Source of the DNA: Welwitschia mirabilis
Taxonomy: Eukaryota; Gnetophyta; Gnetopsida; Welwitschiales
Direction of reading: 5' to 3'
Assembly (NCBI GenBank): GCA_051453625.1
Contig: JBOZIK010000001.1
Coordinates: forward strand, 73,370,080 to 73,434,079
Length of the DNA: 64,000 nt
A model generated the notes under the pieces. That model did not search any database. It was not told the DNA's origin and saw only the letters and a program-made list of their open reading frames with translations. A program made the translations under genes and the position numbers. Shown here piece by piece: positions 21,900 through 32,727 of this stretch. The number at the start of each line of letters is the position of its first letter. Within the stretch, counting starts at the first letter, position 1.

Positions 21900-23110
21900 T
21901 AAGCCACCAACTTTCAACAATAATCTAATGAAGACTATGCCACAACTTAAGAGAGATTTATCACAGCCATTTATTCCAACTCCATTGATGAATTTTCTAA
22001 GGAAGAATTAATAAATTATTTTTATAGTGGATTTAATAGTAAATAAAACAACTAGTAGATTTTTCTTATGGTGGTAATACAATGAACTTAAATTTATATG
22101 ATGCATGAAATTTGTTGAAAGAACTAGTACAAATAAGTCAAACTTATCCAAGATCAACTTTTAGAAAAAAAATTGAATCATAGGCCCAATCATAAAAGAC
22201 CTAAAGTAATTAAAACATGATAAGGAGGAAGAAAAAAATAATTCAATCAATGTAATTAAGGTTCCACTATCACTTCAGAGAAATACACTCAAATGATAGT
22301 TGATGCAAAGGTAACAAATAAGAGGAACACAATTTCAATATGTAATTTATGTGATGAAAACTCTTACTCAATAAAAGAATGTCCCTTATTACCAACATAT
22401 AAAGAGAGTATGTATAAGGAAGTATGTGCATTTAACTAAAGGCATTTTAACTTAAAAAATCAATTAGAATATCAACAATAAATGAGTTGAAAATCAAATT
22501 AGAAACCTTTTTAAAATAGGTTTAAAAACTCAAACTTCCAAATAAGTAGCTCAAACTTTAAACCAAATAACTTAAACTTTTAATCAAGTATCTCAAAATT
22601 TTCAAAAATCAAAGTGATTCACTTAGAGCTTCAATAGAAGAATTGAGAAAAACATAAGAAAGAACCAATACAACCATTGAAAATTTAGTTAATGTGCTTT
22701 AACAAATAATGTTAGTCAATCAATGATCATAAGAATCTCTTACATCTCAACCTTTACTAAACTTAAATGAACTTAAAAAAGATTCAAAGGTAGTAACTAC
22801 AAGTAGAAATTATGCAACATTATCTATTCATAAAACTTTAACTTCTAAGAATGATGAGAATAATGATGAAAATAAAGAATAGAATGATAAAGACATATTA
22901 GAAACACATAACTTTCCTTCAACTTTTAAAGATAAACCTATCAAGAAAAATTCTTCATAATAAAACAAGCCAACTACCCCTTGGCTTGATAGGTTAAACA
23001 CAAATCATTCCTTTGATGTATACTTAAAAGTCCTAATGTAAGATGTGAGCATCCTTTTGAAAACTTTTGTAATAAAATCCTAAATATGCTAAGTTATAAA
23101 AAGACCTTAT
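21900..23110 (+). pseudogene. Gypsy (Athila/Tat-like) gag remnant
   Basis: A zinc knuckle lies at 22341-22382: C-N-L-C, then Y where the His is expected, then C-P (CX2CX4YX4C), a spacing and CP ending typical of Athila-type gag. Upstream is a diverged capsid-like region; downstream is Lys/Asn/Gln-rich linker leading to the protease at 23120. Stops are frequent. It shares strand and order with the protease at 23120 and the RT at 33.5 kb, so it is the front of the interrupted gypsy element. Confidence 0.55.
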
Positions 23111-23431
23111 TAGAAGAAAATGAAAACATACCATCCTTGTAAAGTCTTCCTTGCACAATCTATCTCTAACTTAGTCATGAAAAACTTTTCTAAATTTAAT
23201 AATCTTAGGGTAGCAATGGTAAGTATTACTTTAGAAGGAAATAAGAAAATTATAAAAGCCTGGATAGATAGAGGAAATAGTGTCAACATCATACCTCTTC
23301 ACGTATGTAAAAGACTTAGGTTGGAAAATAGAATTAAACCTATAAGAATCATCTTAGCGTTAGCTAATACTTTAGTCAAGAAACCATTAAGGATCATTAA
23401 AGATTTATTCATCCAAATAAAATAAGCCTTC
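23111..23431 (+). pseudogene. Gypsy protease, first part (split by a copia insertion)
   Basis: The open stretch 23120-23425 shows the Athila/Tat aspartic protease pattern: 'NLRVAMVSITL', a 'DRGNSVNIIPLHV' block (the usual DxGxSVN active-site region, with Arg in the 'DGG/DSG' position), 'KRLRLE', 'ALANTLVKKPL' and 'IIKDLFIQI'. The domain stops abruptly at the copia boundary (23432) and its remaining part is found 9.3 kb away from 32723. Confidence 0.8.
23427..23431. repeat. Target-site duplication (left), CCTTC
   Basis: Five bases next to the left end of the minus-strand copia element. The right partner at 32723-32727 is CATTC, one mismatch. Five bases is the normal length for LTR-retrotransposon target duplications. 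Confidence 0.7.
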
Positions 23432-24683
23432 TAAAGGATCTATAATCCTATAGGAGAAGAGTGAATAGGATTTAGAAAATAAATAGATTCACAAGATATA
23501 TCCACAAGTATCAAATACTAAAATATTTATGTAAATGAAAAATCAAAAATAATTTAAAAGTAAATAACTAAAAGTACGAGATATAAATGGATATTGACAC
23601 ATGATTTATAGTGATTCAATAAATCCCCTACTCTACTCTTGATGATCAGCTTCTATCCAAGCATAATATGGACCTTCATTAATCACTTTTTAGGTATTTC
23701 ATATTCACCTGTAACCTTTTATAATCAAACTTTTCAGAGGCTCAGTTTCAACCCTTAGAGAGAATGTTATTCAATGGTAATGATATGCAATAATGCATAG
23801 GTTCCACTAGATTTAAAATACAATAATTATATTTCTACATTACTTGAGATGGTAGTACAATCCATAAACATAAAGTGCAAACTAATTAAACAAGTACAAA
23901 TGATATCAAAATATGTTTATTCATTTTTGGTCAAATAAAAGATGTGCCAAAAGGTTTCATATTGATTTTAATGGCTAAAAAATATATAAGAGAAACATTT
24001 TAGGGTTTTGTAAGTGAAATAGATTTCCAAAAAATAAAAATAGGAGGCCAATGACTAGAAAAATCCTATTTCTGTCATGACTAGTCAACCCCTTAAAATG
24101 TCTGGTCGACTCCATCAAGAGCCATCACTAAAGTCAGACGTCCTCATCTTATTTCGATTGACCCAAGTTTCTTAGGGCTTCATGACTAGCCAAATCCTTA
24201 GAAATATAGTCAATTACATATCTCATCGACTGCATTTTAGTCTAGTTAATTCCATGTCCAAAAAAATGCAAAACAATATGTATAGCCTAGGTCCAATCGA
24301 CTCCTCAAAAGTCTGGTTGATCTCTTGATGATAAAAGATGAAAACATTTTACTTTAGGTTTAATAAATCCCTTTAAAATTTGATTAATCCCTTGAGTTTT
24401 AGATGTGACAAATGTATTGTTCATGTCTAGTTGACCCCTTAGGAATTTGGTTGATTCCTCAGTAATTTATTTTTTATACTTTGTGGTATAGGTTTAGTTA
24501 ACTCTTTAGGAATCTCGTCGATCTCTTTAAGGATATGAAACTTTTTAAGTTTAGCTAAGATTTTTGATTAAATATTTTAGCTTATGACCTATAAGGATTA
24601 ATATTTTCTACAAAGAATACAACATGTTTTGCTAAAATAGAAAATGTTATTTTGACATCAACTTGGTAGATTATAACTCAACA
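23432..24683 (-). repeat. 3' LTR of the nested SIRE-like element
   Basis: Minus strand starts TGTTGAGTTATAA next to the polypurine tract and ends GATCCTTTA beside the target duplication. It contains the GTCGAC-like array (about 24070-24540, for example 'ctggtcgactcc', 'agttgaccccttagg') and a TATA-like site near 23970. It aligns along its length with 31474-32722. Confidence 0.85.
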
Positions 24684-24698
24684 ATCTCCCCCTTTTAC
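24684..24698 (-). other. Polypurine tract
   Basis: Minus strand GTAAAAGGGGGAGAT directly abuts the TGTTGAG start of the 3' LTR, which is a textbook plus-strand priming site. It is better preserved than in the 6414-15778 copy. Confidence 0.85.
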
Positions 24699-25199
24699 AT
24701 TGATGGCTAACTATACTTAGTTGAAAATATTAATTAGAAATATTTCTATCAAATTATGCCCATTAGATTTACAAGAGTATTAAGCATGTATATCAAATTA
24801 AACATTTATAAAGGGTCTCCAACAAGAGCAATACATATAATAATTTGTAGTATAGTTCATGAGACATGTAATATCTATTGATATATGTGGAAAATCATAG
24901 TTTAAGAGATATTTAATATTCCTTAATAGATGTATCAAAATCATGGTTCATGATATATGAAATATGCATTAAATAGACAAGACAAAATAATGCCAAATTC
25001 ATTTCTATTACTTAGCTTTAAGTAGTACAACAAAAAAGGTATTCATAAGAGCAATTAGAACTGAGATAGACTAATAAGCACTACTAATAACAACTGATAA
25101 TACCTGATACCAAGTGATAATAACTAAAAATACAAAATAACTATTTCTCTCCATTTTGACATTAATTACAAAAAAGAGAAAAAAGAAAATAAACAAGCA
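24699..25199 (-). other. Non-coding stretch upstream of the 3' polypurine tract
   Basis: AT-rich, with no open frame. It corresponds to 13990-14480 of the plus-strand copy and shares the 'tagtttaa...atat' type sequence. Confidence 0.5.
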
Positions 25200-26350
25200 C
25201 AACTAGTCAATTAGATTATTATTCTTCTTTCTCCTTAGATTCTTCTTTATAATCTAGGTCTTCTTCTTCCTCTTCTTCTTTGACTTCCTTTTGAGTGAAG
25301 CTACTAGATTTCTTAAAAATGTCTGCTACCTTTTACCCTATTGTAATCAGAGTGTCTTTTATGCACTTGATGTGAGAATCCAACCTCTTTAAATATGAAA
25401 GAGTATCTTTGGGTGAGGCTTACTTAAAGAAGAAAACTTAGAATATTTCTTAGATCTAATAAAAATATGCATGTGGGATAAGTTTACATGCACAATGGCA
25501 GACATCGAGTTAAATTTTCTAACTTTAGATGCAACTAGACTCTAAAATAATAACAAATATTGGTAATCAAAATAGAATAAGGAATGGCCCTAGTCTTATG
25601 ATACTCTAACTAAGAGAACATGTTTTTTAGTATAATGGCAGGATAACCAATAGAATGCGTAGTTCCTACCAAATACAAGAAGTAGGCTCTATAGTTGAAG
25701 GTATTATCATGATAACCCACCAAAGGTAATAAATTATAAGTAAAAACCAAATGCAAAAACCAATACTTTAGGGTAAGGTAAGAGGTGAAGAGGGTGGTTT
25801 TTCACTAATGAAACTTATAACAAAGCTCTCTAGTAACCTCTACTTTATCCTCCATGAAATCATGTAAGGATTAAGACTTCTCATAGTCTTTTCTAGGGAT
25901 ATTTATGAGAGAGGTAATGAGATATATATTAATCCTAATCTTTTTTCCCAAAACAAAGGTTATTAAGGTGGAAGAATCAGCATCAAAAGAGGTATTATAA
26001 TAAAACATGTGAGTTAGAAAAGAGTATGCTGACCCTGAGACATCAAAAAAGTAAGATATATCAAGCTCATTCAAGAGCCTTACTATATCTCTTAGTTCCC
26101 TTAGCTCTCCAGAAGTAATAGGTCTTTTCTAGTAGATATCTTTCTTCTCAAACTTCTCTGAGAACTTTTGTAAGATCTCATTAGATATTCTAGAGTAAAA
26201 TACCCTAGGTCTTTGCTTGTTGGCTTTTTTTGACACCTTCTTAATGGATCCTCTACAATTGAAAGCATGTGGTACTTCCTGAAGACAAGAAAACTTCAGA
26301 GAAATAGCTAGATCTAAAAGAGACAGGTGGACAGGTATGAATGACAAAGG
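25200..26350 (-). pseudogene. Extra 3' ORF of the nested SIRE-like element
   Basis: Homologue of 12880-13960. The open stretch at 26347-26129 (including 'KVSKKANKQRPRVFYSRIS' and 'KFSEKFEKK') is followed by 26074-25871 ('AYSFLTHMFYYN', 'STLITFVLGKKIRI', 'INIPRKDY') and then, past a stop, a 'YWFLHLVFTYNLLPLVGYHDN' block near 25700-25750 and a 'GYPAIILKNMF' block. An acidic stretch lies near 25230-25290 (poly-Glu on the minus strand). Only a few stops interrupt it, so it is the better copy for judging the protein. It resembles the 'putative plant transposon protein' domain; the role is unknown. Confidence 0.65.
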
Positions 26351-26419
26351 TTAGAACTCCATAAGATCTTATAAAGAAGGCCAATCAAGTTAGATTTAAG
26401 AAAAATATTGGGTCCACTA

Positions 26420-26590
26420 CCTTAAATTCTACACTATAACCCTATAAGTCTAGTTAACTAGGTTATGATTTAATTAACATGATGAGACTTTAGTCATAAC
26501 ACTTCTAGGTCTAGTCAACTGGGTCTTTAGACTGGTCGACTGAATGCAAGATCTACTCAACTACTCTACCTTTAGTTAGAGGATAAAGAG
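26420..26590 (-). repeat. GTCGAC-like motif array in the pol-ORF spacer
   Basis: 'tctagttaactaggtt', 'ggtctagtcaactgggtc', 'gactggtcgactgaatg' and 'tctactcaactac' recur here. It matches the array at 12590-12770 in position and motif, and the LTR arrays in motif. Confidence 0.55.
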
Positions 26591-26799
26591 ACAACTCCTA
26601 GTTTACTATGAAGTCTTAGAAAGTTATCACAGTTTAGAGATTTTATGAAAATATCAATAAGTTATCAATCAGTGCTAATAGAATTCATTGAAATGTTGCT
26701 TTTTTTCCACTTGATCTCTAAGGAAATGATGTTTTGATTTAATTTGTTTAGTTCTAGAATGTTAAATAGGATCCTTTGAGATATTAATTGCACTTGCAT

Positions 26800-29580
26800 T
26801 ATCATAAAAGATTATAACCTATTCAAAATCTACTCCAAAGTCTTTAAGCATTTCTTTCATCCATAGATATGGGTGCAACAACTTCCTGCTACTATATACT
26901 CTACAGTTTTACTTTTTATTTATCCATCATATTAAGCATGATCCTAAAAGAAAGCAATTACCACTAGTACTTTTTTTATCATCTCTACACCCAACCCAAT
27001 CTATATCACTAAATCTTTTAAGTTCAAAGGATATTTATGTAGGATATCGTAATCCATAGTCACTTGTGCCTTTTATGTATCTTATTATTCTTTTGAGAGC
27101 TTGAAGGTGTAATTCTTTTGATTGAGCTTGATATCTAGCATACATGACAACACTAAACATTATATTAGATCTACTTATATGTAGATGTAATATACTTTCT
27201 ATTATGCTTCTATAAAGTTTTTAGTCTACTAATTTTTCATGTTCATCATAACTAATCCTATAAGAAATTGATATAGGTGTATCAGTTGATTTTGCATTCT
27301 ATAGACCAAATCATTTGATCAAGTCTTTTGCATATTTGGATTAATATATGAAAATTCCATGTTTTATTTATTTGATTTGAAGACCAAGAAACATTTTAAC
27401 TTCACCAAGCATACTAGTTTTAAAATGTGTTTTTATAATGCTAACAAATTCTTTTGATAGAACTTCATTTAACGCTTCAAAAATTTATGTCCTCTATATA
27501 CATTTGAATGATAATAAAGTCATTTTTTAGATTTTTGACAAACAACATTTTATCTACTTCTCCATGAATATATCCATTTTTATTAAGAAATATAGCTAGT
27601 TTTTCATACCAAGATCTTGGATCTTACTTTAAATCTTACAAGTCCTTTTTAAATCTATTCACATGATCTGATTTGTGTGGATCTAAAAAAGTTGAGGTTG
27701 TTCCACATAAACTTCTTTGTTAAGAGTTCCATTTAAATAGGCACTTTTCAGATCCATTTGATAAACTTTAATATTCTTAAAGGTTGTATAAGACAGAAAC
27801 ATTCTAATAGTATCTAGCCTAGCTACAGAAGCAAAAGTATTACCTACATCTATTCCTTCAATTTGGTTGTAACCTTATGCCACTAATCTTACTTTATCCT
27901 TAATTACATTATTTTGTTCATCATACTTGTTCTTGAAAATTCATCTTATTCCAATAACGTTTTTGTCCTTTGGTCTTTCAACAAGTTTTCACATACAATT
28001 TCTTTTGAATTGTTGCAACTCATCTTGCATAGCCATCATCCATTCTTTTTGATATTGTTACTATTTAAACTTTTTAGGTTTAATTTGAGATACATAATAA
28101 ATGTGTTGCATAGAAATTTTTAAGAGAGTTCTTTATTTAAATATTTGAGCTAACATCTTCAATGATGGATAAAGAATGATATTTTAACTCTTTAAACTAT
28201 TTGGAAGTAACTTCTTGAGTTGGCTCTTCTTCCTTTCAAGTTAAAAATTCTTTTATTGTGGGAGTTCTTAGAGTTAACTTTTTCAACATTTAAATAAAGA
28301 AATCTTATTTTAAAATCACTAATTTAAACATTTATAGACTCTTCCACTATTAGACTTCTTTTGTTGAATACTGGATAGGATTTACTTTTAGCTAAGTATC
28401 CCAAAAACATTGCTTCATTAGCCTTTGACTCAAATTTACTCATGTGTTTTCTATCTTTTAATACAAAGAACTTACTTTCAAAGACTTTAATATATGAAAT
28501 ACTTGGTTTTATTCCTTTCTAAAGCTCATAGGAAGTTTTGTCCATTCTTAGTCCTAGGTAGACTCTATTTATAATATAGTAAGTGGTGCTTACTGCTTCA
28601 GCCCAAAAGGTTTTAGAAACATCCTTATCATTTGACATTATTCTAAATATTTCTTGGGGGACGTACTTTTCCTCTCAGTAATTCCATTTTGTTGAGGTAT
28701 CTTTGGGGTTAAGAATTAATGTTTTATAATATTATCTATATAATACTTTTTAAACAAATAGTTTTCAAAGTATTCTCCCTGATTAATTTAAATTTTCTTG
28801 ATGATGTAACTTTTTTTATTTTGGATTTTATTGTAAATTTCAACATAACTTTATATGTTTTAGCTTTGTTTCCAAGAAAAGCAACCCAAGTAAATTTAGA
28901 GTAGTTATCAACCATAGTTAAGAAATAATTTTTTCCTCTTAGACATTTTGTTTGGGTGAGGCCCACCAAGTCCATGTAAATAAGCTCAAGAGGCATTTTT
29001 GTGGAGACTAGATTTTTACTTTTGTAAGAAGTCCTAACTTCTTTCCCTTTCTGACATGCATCACCATTTCTGACATGCATCACAAAGTTCATGTTTTTTA
29101 ATGTTAATCTTGGGAATTCCTTTTGCAATTTTCTTTTTAATATTTACTTTTAGATGATCATAATTTACATGTCCTAAGCATTGGTGTCATAGTTCTTCTT
29201 TATTTACATGATAAAAATAACATGTAGATAAAGATGGATCAATACTGTAAACATTATATATTGTATTTGCCTTAATAAGAATATCATTCATCTTTCCATG
29301 TCTAACTTCACACTTTTTAATATTAAAAATAACTTTGTATCTTTTATCACAAATTTTACTAATACTAAATAAATTATACTTAAGGCCATTAACATATAAA
29401 ACCTCATTTATCTTAGACATGTTACCTCCACTAATGCTTTTAATTCCTCTGATATTTTCTCTTCTATTATCATCAAATGTAACTTCTCCTTTATCAAAGT
29501 CATTCAGATATTATAATATTAACTTGTTACCTATCATGTGCTAAGAGAAATCACTATCCAAGTACCAGATAGTTCTATTT
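26800..29580 (-). pseudogene. SIRE-like copia pol (PR-IN-RT-RH) remnant of the nested element
   Basis: Minus-strand order. Protease near 29565-29545, WYLDS with the following Gly changed to Asp. GAG-pre-integrase 29420-29187 ('LKYNLFSISKICDK'). Integrase zinc and core region 29128-28736 ('LELIYMDLVGL', 'MVDNYSKFTWVAFLG'). RT about 28000-27100, with the catalytic YVDD changed to YIED near 27510. RNase H about 27020-26800 ('FSDIDWVGCRDDKK'). Stops and frameshifts separate the segments. Altered catalytic residues in both protease and RT argue against any activity. Confidence 0.85.
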
Positions 29581-30149
29581 GATACCTTAAAAGCTATGTG
29601 GATTAAAAAAGTTTTGCAATTGTCAGCTCTCACCCATTTAGTTGTTTTAGACTATTGTGATACACATCCCCTTGGGACAAGTTTGAAAGTAAAAGTGCTA
29701 ATATAATTTGAAAAAACTATTAAATTTCTAACATTATAAACTAATTTAAAATGACCTAACTTATTATAAAAATGACATGTAACTTTTAACACATAATTAT
29801 TTTGTCATGATTCTTGATTTAGCTAATTTTATGATATTTGAGAGATGAATCCAATACCTTTCTTATTATGAACTAGTTTTCATATCCCAAGCATCTATTC
29901 TAATTTAGTTGAACTATGTGAAAATTTACTTATAAAATGAGACAAGGTTTTTTACCTCTTGAGTAAGTTTGTAGTTCTTGGTTTAAACCATTTTGTAATT
30001 TGTCTCCAACTCCTCCTTTTCATTGGTTAGAATCTTTACTATCTTGTTTTGATCATTGATATGTTTCACCAATTTTTTTACATTATAAGTAAAGCACTTG
30101 GCAGGTGTCTTCAAGCTCACATTAATTTTTTTTAATAGGATCTAGATCA

Positions 30150-31410
30150 TTTGATTTTTATAAGCAGGGCCTATTTTTTCTTAGAGGGACTATTTCCATG
30201 AAAGAAATTCTTTGATCTCCATCTGACTCTTAGCTTAAGGTATTATCATCTTCCTCATCTACATTATTCCATGTGGCAACAAAGGATGATGTTTTTGATT
30301 TTNNNNNNNNNNNNNNNNNNNNNNNNNNNNNNNNNNNNNNNNNNNNNNNNNNNNNNNNNNNNNNNNNNNNNNNNNNNNNNNNNNNNNNNNNNNNNNNNNN
30401 NNTAGCTTAAGGTATTATCATCTTCCTAATCTACATTATTCCATGTGGCAACAAAGGATGATGTTTTTGATTTTCTCTAATCTCTTTTATTGTTTAAACA
30501 TTTATTTACTACATGTCCATAATTCTTACAAGTATAGAATTGGATTTCCTTTCCTTTTTCTTATCTTTTCTAAATCTAGAATGACCCTTTTTTGCTCCTC
30601 TACTTGATTCACCTTCTTTATTTCTCCCATGCAAGAACTTTTTAAATCTCTTTATCAAAAGTATAAGCTCATCTTTATCAAGGTTTTAATCTGATCGTTT
30701 AAATCTATATTTTTCCTGCATACTATTTAAGGTAAGACTTTTCTTTTTATCTTTAGTAAATTTCAATTCATAGGTTTAAAGATTACCTTGAAGTTTCTCA
30801 AGTACCATTCGATTTATATTATTGATTTCTTTAATGGCTATGTACTTTGGCTCAAAACATTTTGAAGGATATCTTAAAAATTTTTGAATCACCTTTCCTT
30901 CCTCCATTCTTTCGCTTAGACTTATCATAGAATTTACAATGTCTATCAATCTAGTAAAGAACTCTTGAAGTATCTCCTCTTCATCCATGTAAATATCTTC
31001 AAACTTGGAAATGAGCATCTATAGTTTTACTTGCTTAACAGTAGATGTTCATTTATGTATTATTTCAAGAATATCCCAAGCTTCTTTGGCATGTTCACAG
31101 TTCACAATCCTTTTGAACTCATATATACATAGTACACAAAAGTTTCATTAAAAGCATAGGCATCTGGGATAGTCTTGACTTTGTCGGTGGGGGCCCATTG
31201 GTCTCAAGCCTTTACTACCATTATGATATTTCCATTGAAATCAGTTTTGGATCGTGTGGATATAATGTATCCATTGTAGATTATCTCCTTTATGTCGACA
31301 TCTAAGAATCTAAGAAATATTCTCATTTGAGCCTTCCAGTAGATATAGTTTATCCCATCAAACATGGGTGATCTTCTAGTAAAAAAGCCATATGAGGAAT
31401 TACTCATATT
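30150..31410 (-). pseudogene. SIRE-like gag remnant of the nested element
   Basis: N-terminal segment 31407-31204 (starts MSNSS; 'PMFDGINYIYWKAQM', 'IFLRFLDVDI'). UBN2-type capsid part 31018-30776 ('LQEFFTRLIDIVNS', 'LSERMEEGKV', 'LEKLQGNL'). Zinc knuckle 30539-30498, F-Y-T-C...G-H...C, again with Phe in place of the first Cys. It is interrupted by a 100-N gap at 30303-30402 and by stops. Confidence 0.82.
30303..30402. other. Assembly gap (100 N) with duplicated flanks
   Basis: The 72 bases before the gap (30231-30302) are repeated right after it (30403-30474) with one mismatch, so the gap probably joins overlapping contig ends and may not represent missing DNA. Confidence 0.9.
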
Positions 31411-31459
31411 TGGGGTTTAGGAGTCTAGACCTGTTAGGATCTACCAATGACTCTACCTA

Positions 31460-31471
31460 GCTCTGATATTA
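31460..31471 (-). other. Primer binding site, tRNA-Met type (degraded)
   Basis: Minus strand TAATATCAGAGC, two G-to-A changes from TGGTATCAGAGC, two bases after the 5' LTR end. Confidence 0.75.
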
Positions 31472-31473
31472 AA

Positions 31474-32722
31474 TAAAGGATCAAGAACCCTGGGGATGGT
31501 GAATAAGATTTAAAAATAAATAAATTCACAAGCTATCTCCATAAGTATTGAATACTAGAATATTTATGTAAATGAAAAATCAAAAATAATTTAAAAGTAA
31601 ATAACTAAAAGTACAAGATACTAATGGAGATTAAGACATTATTTATAGTAGTTTAAGAAACCCCCTACTCCACTCTCAATGACTAGCTTCTATCTTATCC
31701 TAATCTGGATCTTTGTTAATAGTTTTTTAGGTATTCTAGGTTCACTTATAATCTTTTACAATCAAACTTTTCAAAGGCTCAGTCTCAACCTTTAGAGAGA
31801 ATGCTATTCAGTGACAATAGCATGCCATAATGCATAGGTTCCACCAAATTTAAAGTATAATAATGATATTAGTACACTACTTAATATGATAGTACAATTC
31901 ATGAATGTATAGTGCAAACTGATTAACCAAGTATAGATGATAACAAAAGATGTTTGTTCATTTTTTTATCAAATAAAAGATGTGTCAAAAAGTTCTATAG
32001 TGATTTTAATGGCTGACAAGTATATAGAAGAAATATTTTAGGGTTTTATAAGTAAAATAAATTCTTCAATATATGAAAATAGAAGACCAATGGTTAGAAA
32101 AATCCCATTTTTATCATGACCAGTTGATTTCTCAAAATGTTCAGTCAACCCCATCAAGTACCATCACTAAAGTTTATCACCCTCATCTTCTTCTAGTTAA
32201 CTCAAGTTTCTTATAGCTCTATGTCTATTCAATCCCTTAGAAATCTAGTCAACTGCATATCTAGCTAATCACATTTTGGTCTAGTTAACTTCATGTTTAG
32301 AAAAATGCAAAACAATATTTATGACCTAGGTTCAGTCAACCCCTTAAAAGTATTATTAACCCTTTAATGACAAAGGATGGAAACATTTCACTCTAGGTTT
32401 GATTAATCCCTCTAAAATTTGGTTAATTCCCTAATGTTTAGATGTGAAAAATTTATTGCTCTGGTCTAGTAGACCCCTTAAGAATCTAGTCGATCCCTCA
32501 GTAATCTATTTTTGATACTTCATGATATAGGTTCAATCAACCTTTTAATAATTTGGTCGACTCCTTTAAGTGTATGAAACTCGTTAGGTTTAGATAAGAT
32601 TTGTGATAAAATATTTTAGCTTATGACCTATAAGGATTAATATTTTTCGTAAAGAATACAACAAATTTTGTTAGAATAGAAAATGTTAATTTAACATCGA
32701 CTTGACAAATTATAACTCAACA
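31474..32722 (-). repeat. 5' LTR of the nested SIRE-like element
   Basis: Minus strand TGTTGAGTTATAATTTGTC... at 32722 to ...GATCCTTTA at 31474. It contains the GTCGAC-like array (about 32110-32600) and a TATA-like site near 32030. Its ends, length and order of blocks match 23432-24683. Confidence 0.85.
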
Positions 32723-32727
32723 CATTC
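32723..32727. repeat. Target-site duplication (right), CATTC
   Basis: Partner of CCTTC at 23427-23431, with one mismatch. Gypsy protease sequence resumes immediately after it. Confidence 0.7.

Larger units (their letters stand above)
23432..32722 (-). mobile_element. Complete SIRE-like copia element nested in a gypsy element
   Basis: Minus-strand order: 5' LTR (32722-31474), primer binding site, gag, protease, integrase, RT, RNase H, GTCGAC-like spacer array, extra ORF, intact polypurine tract, 3' LTR (24683-23432). The LTRs are 1249 and 1252 bp, with TGTTGAGT... starts and ...TTTA ends. It is bounded by a near-perfect 5-bp target duplication and interrupts the gypsy protease in mid-domain. 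It is the same family as 6414-15778. The LTR pair differs at roughly one base in five by eye, and all frames carry stops, so it is an old, inactive insertion, and the gypsy host must be older still. Confidence 0.9.
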
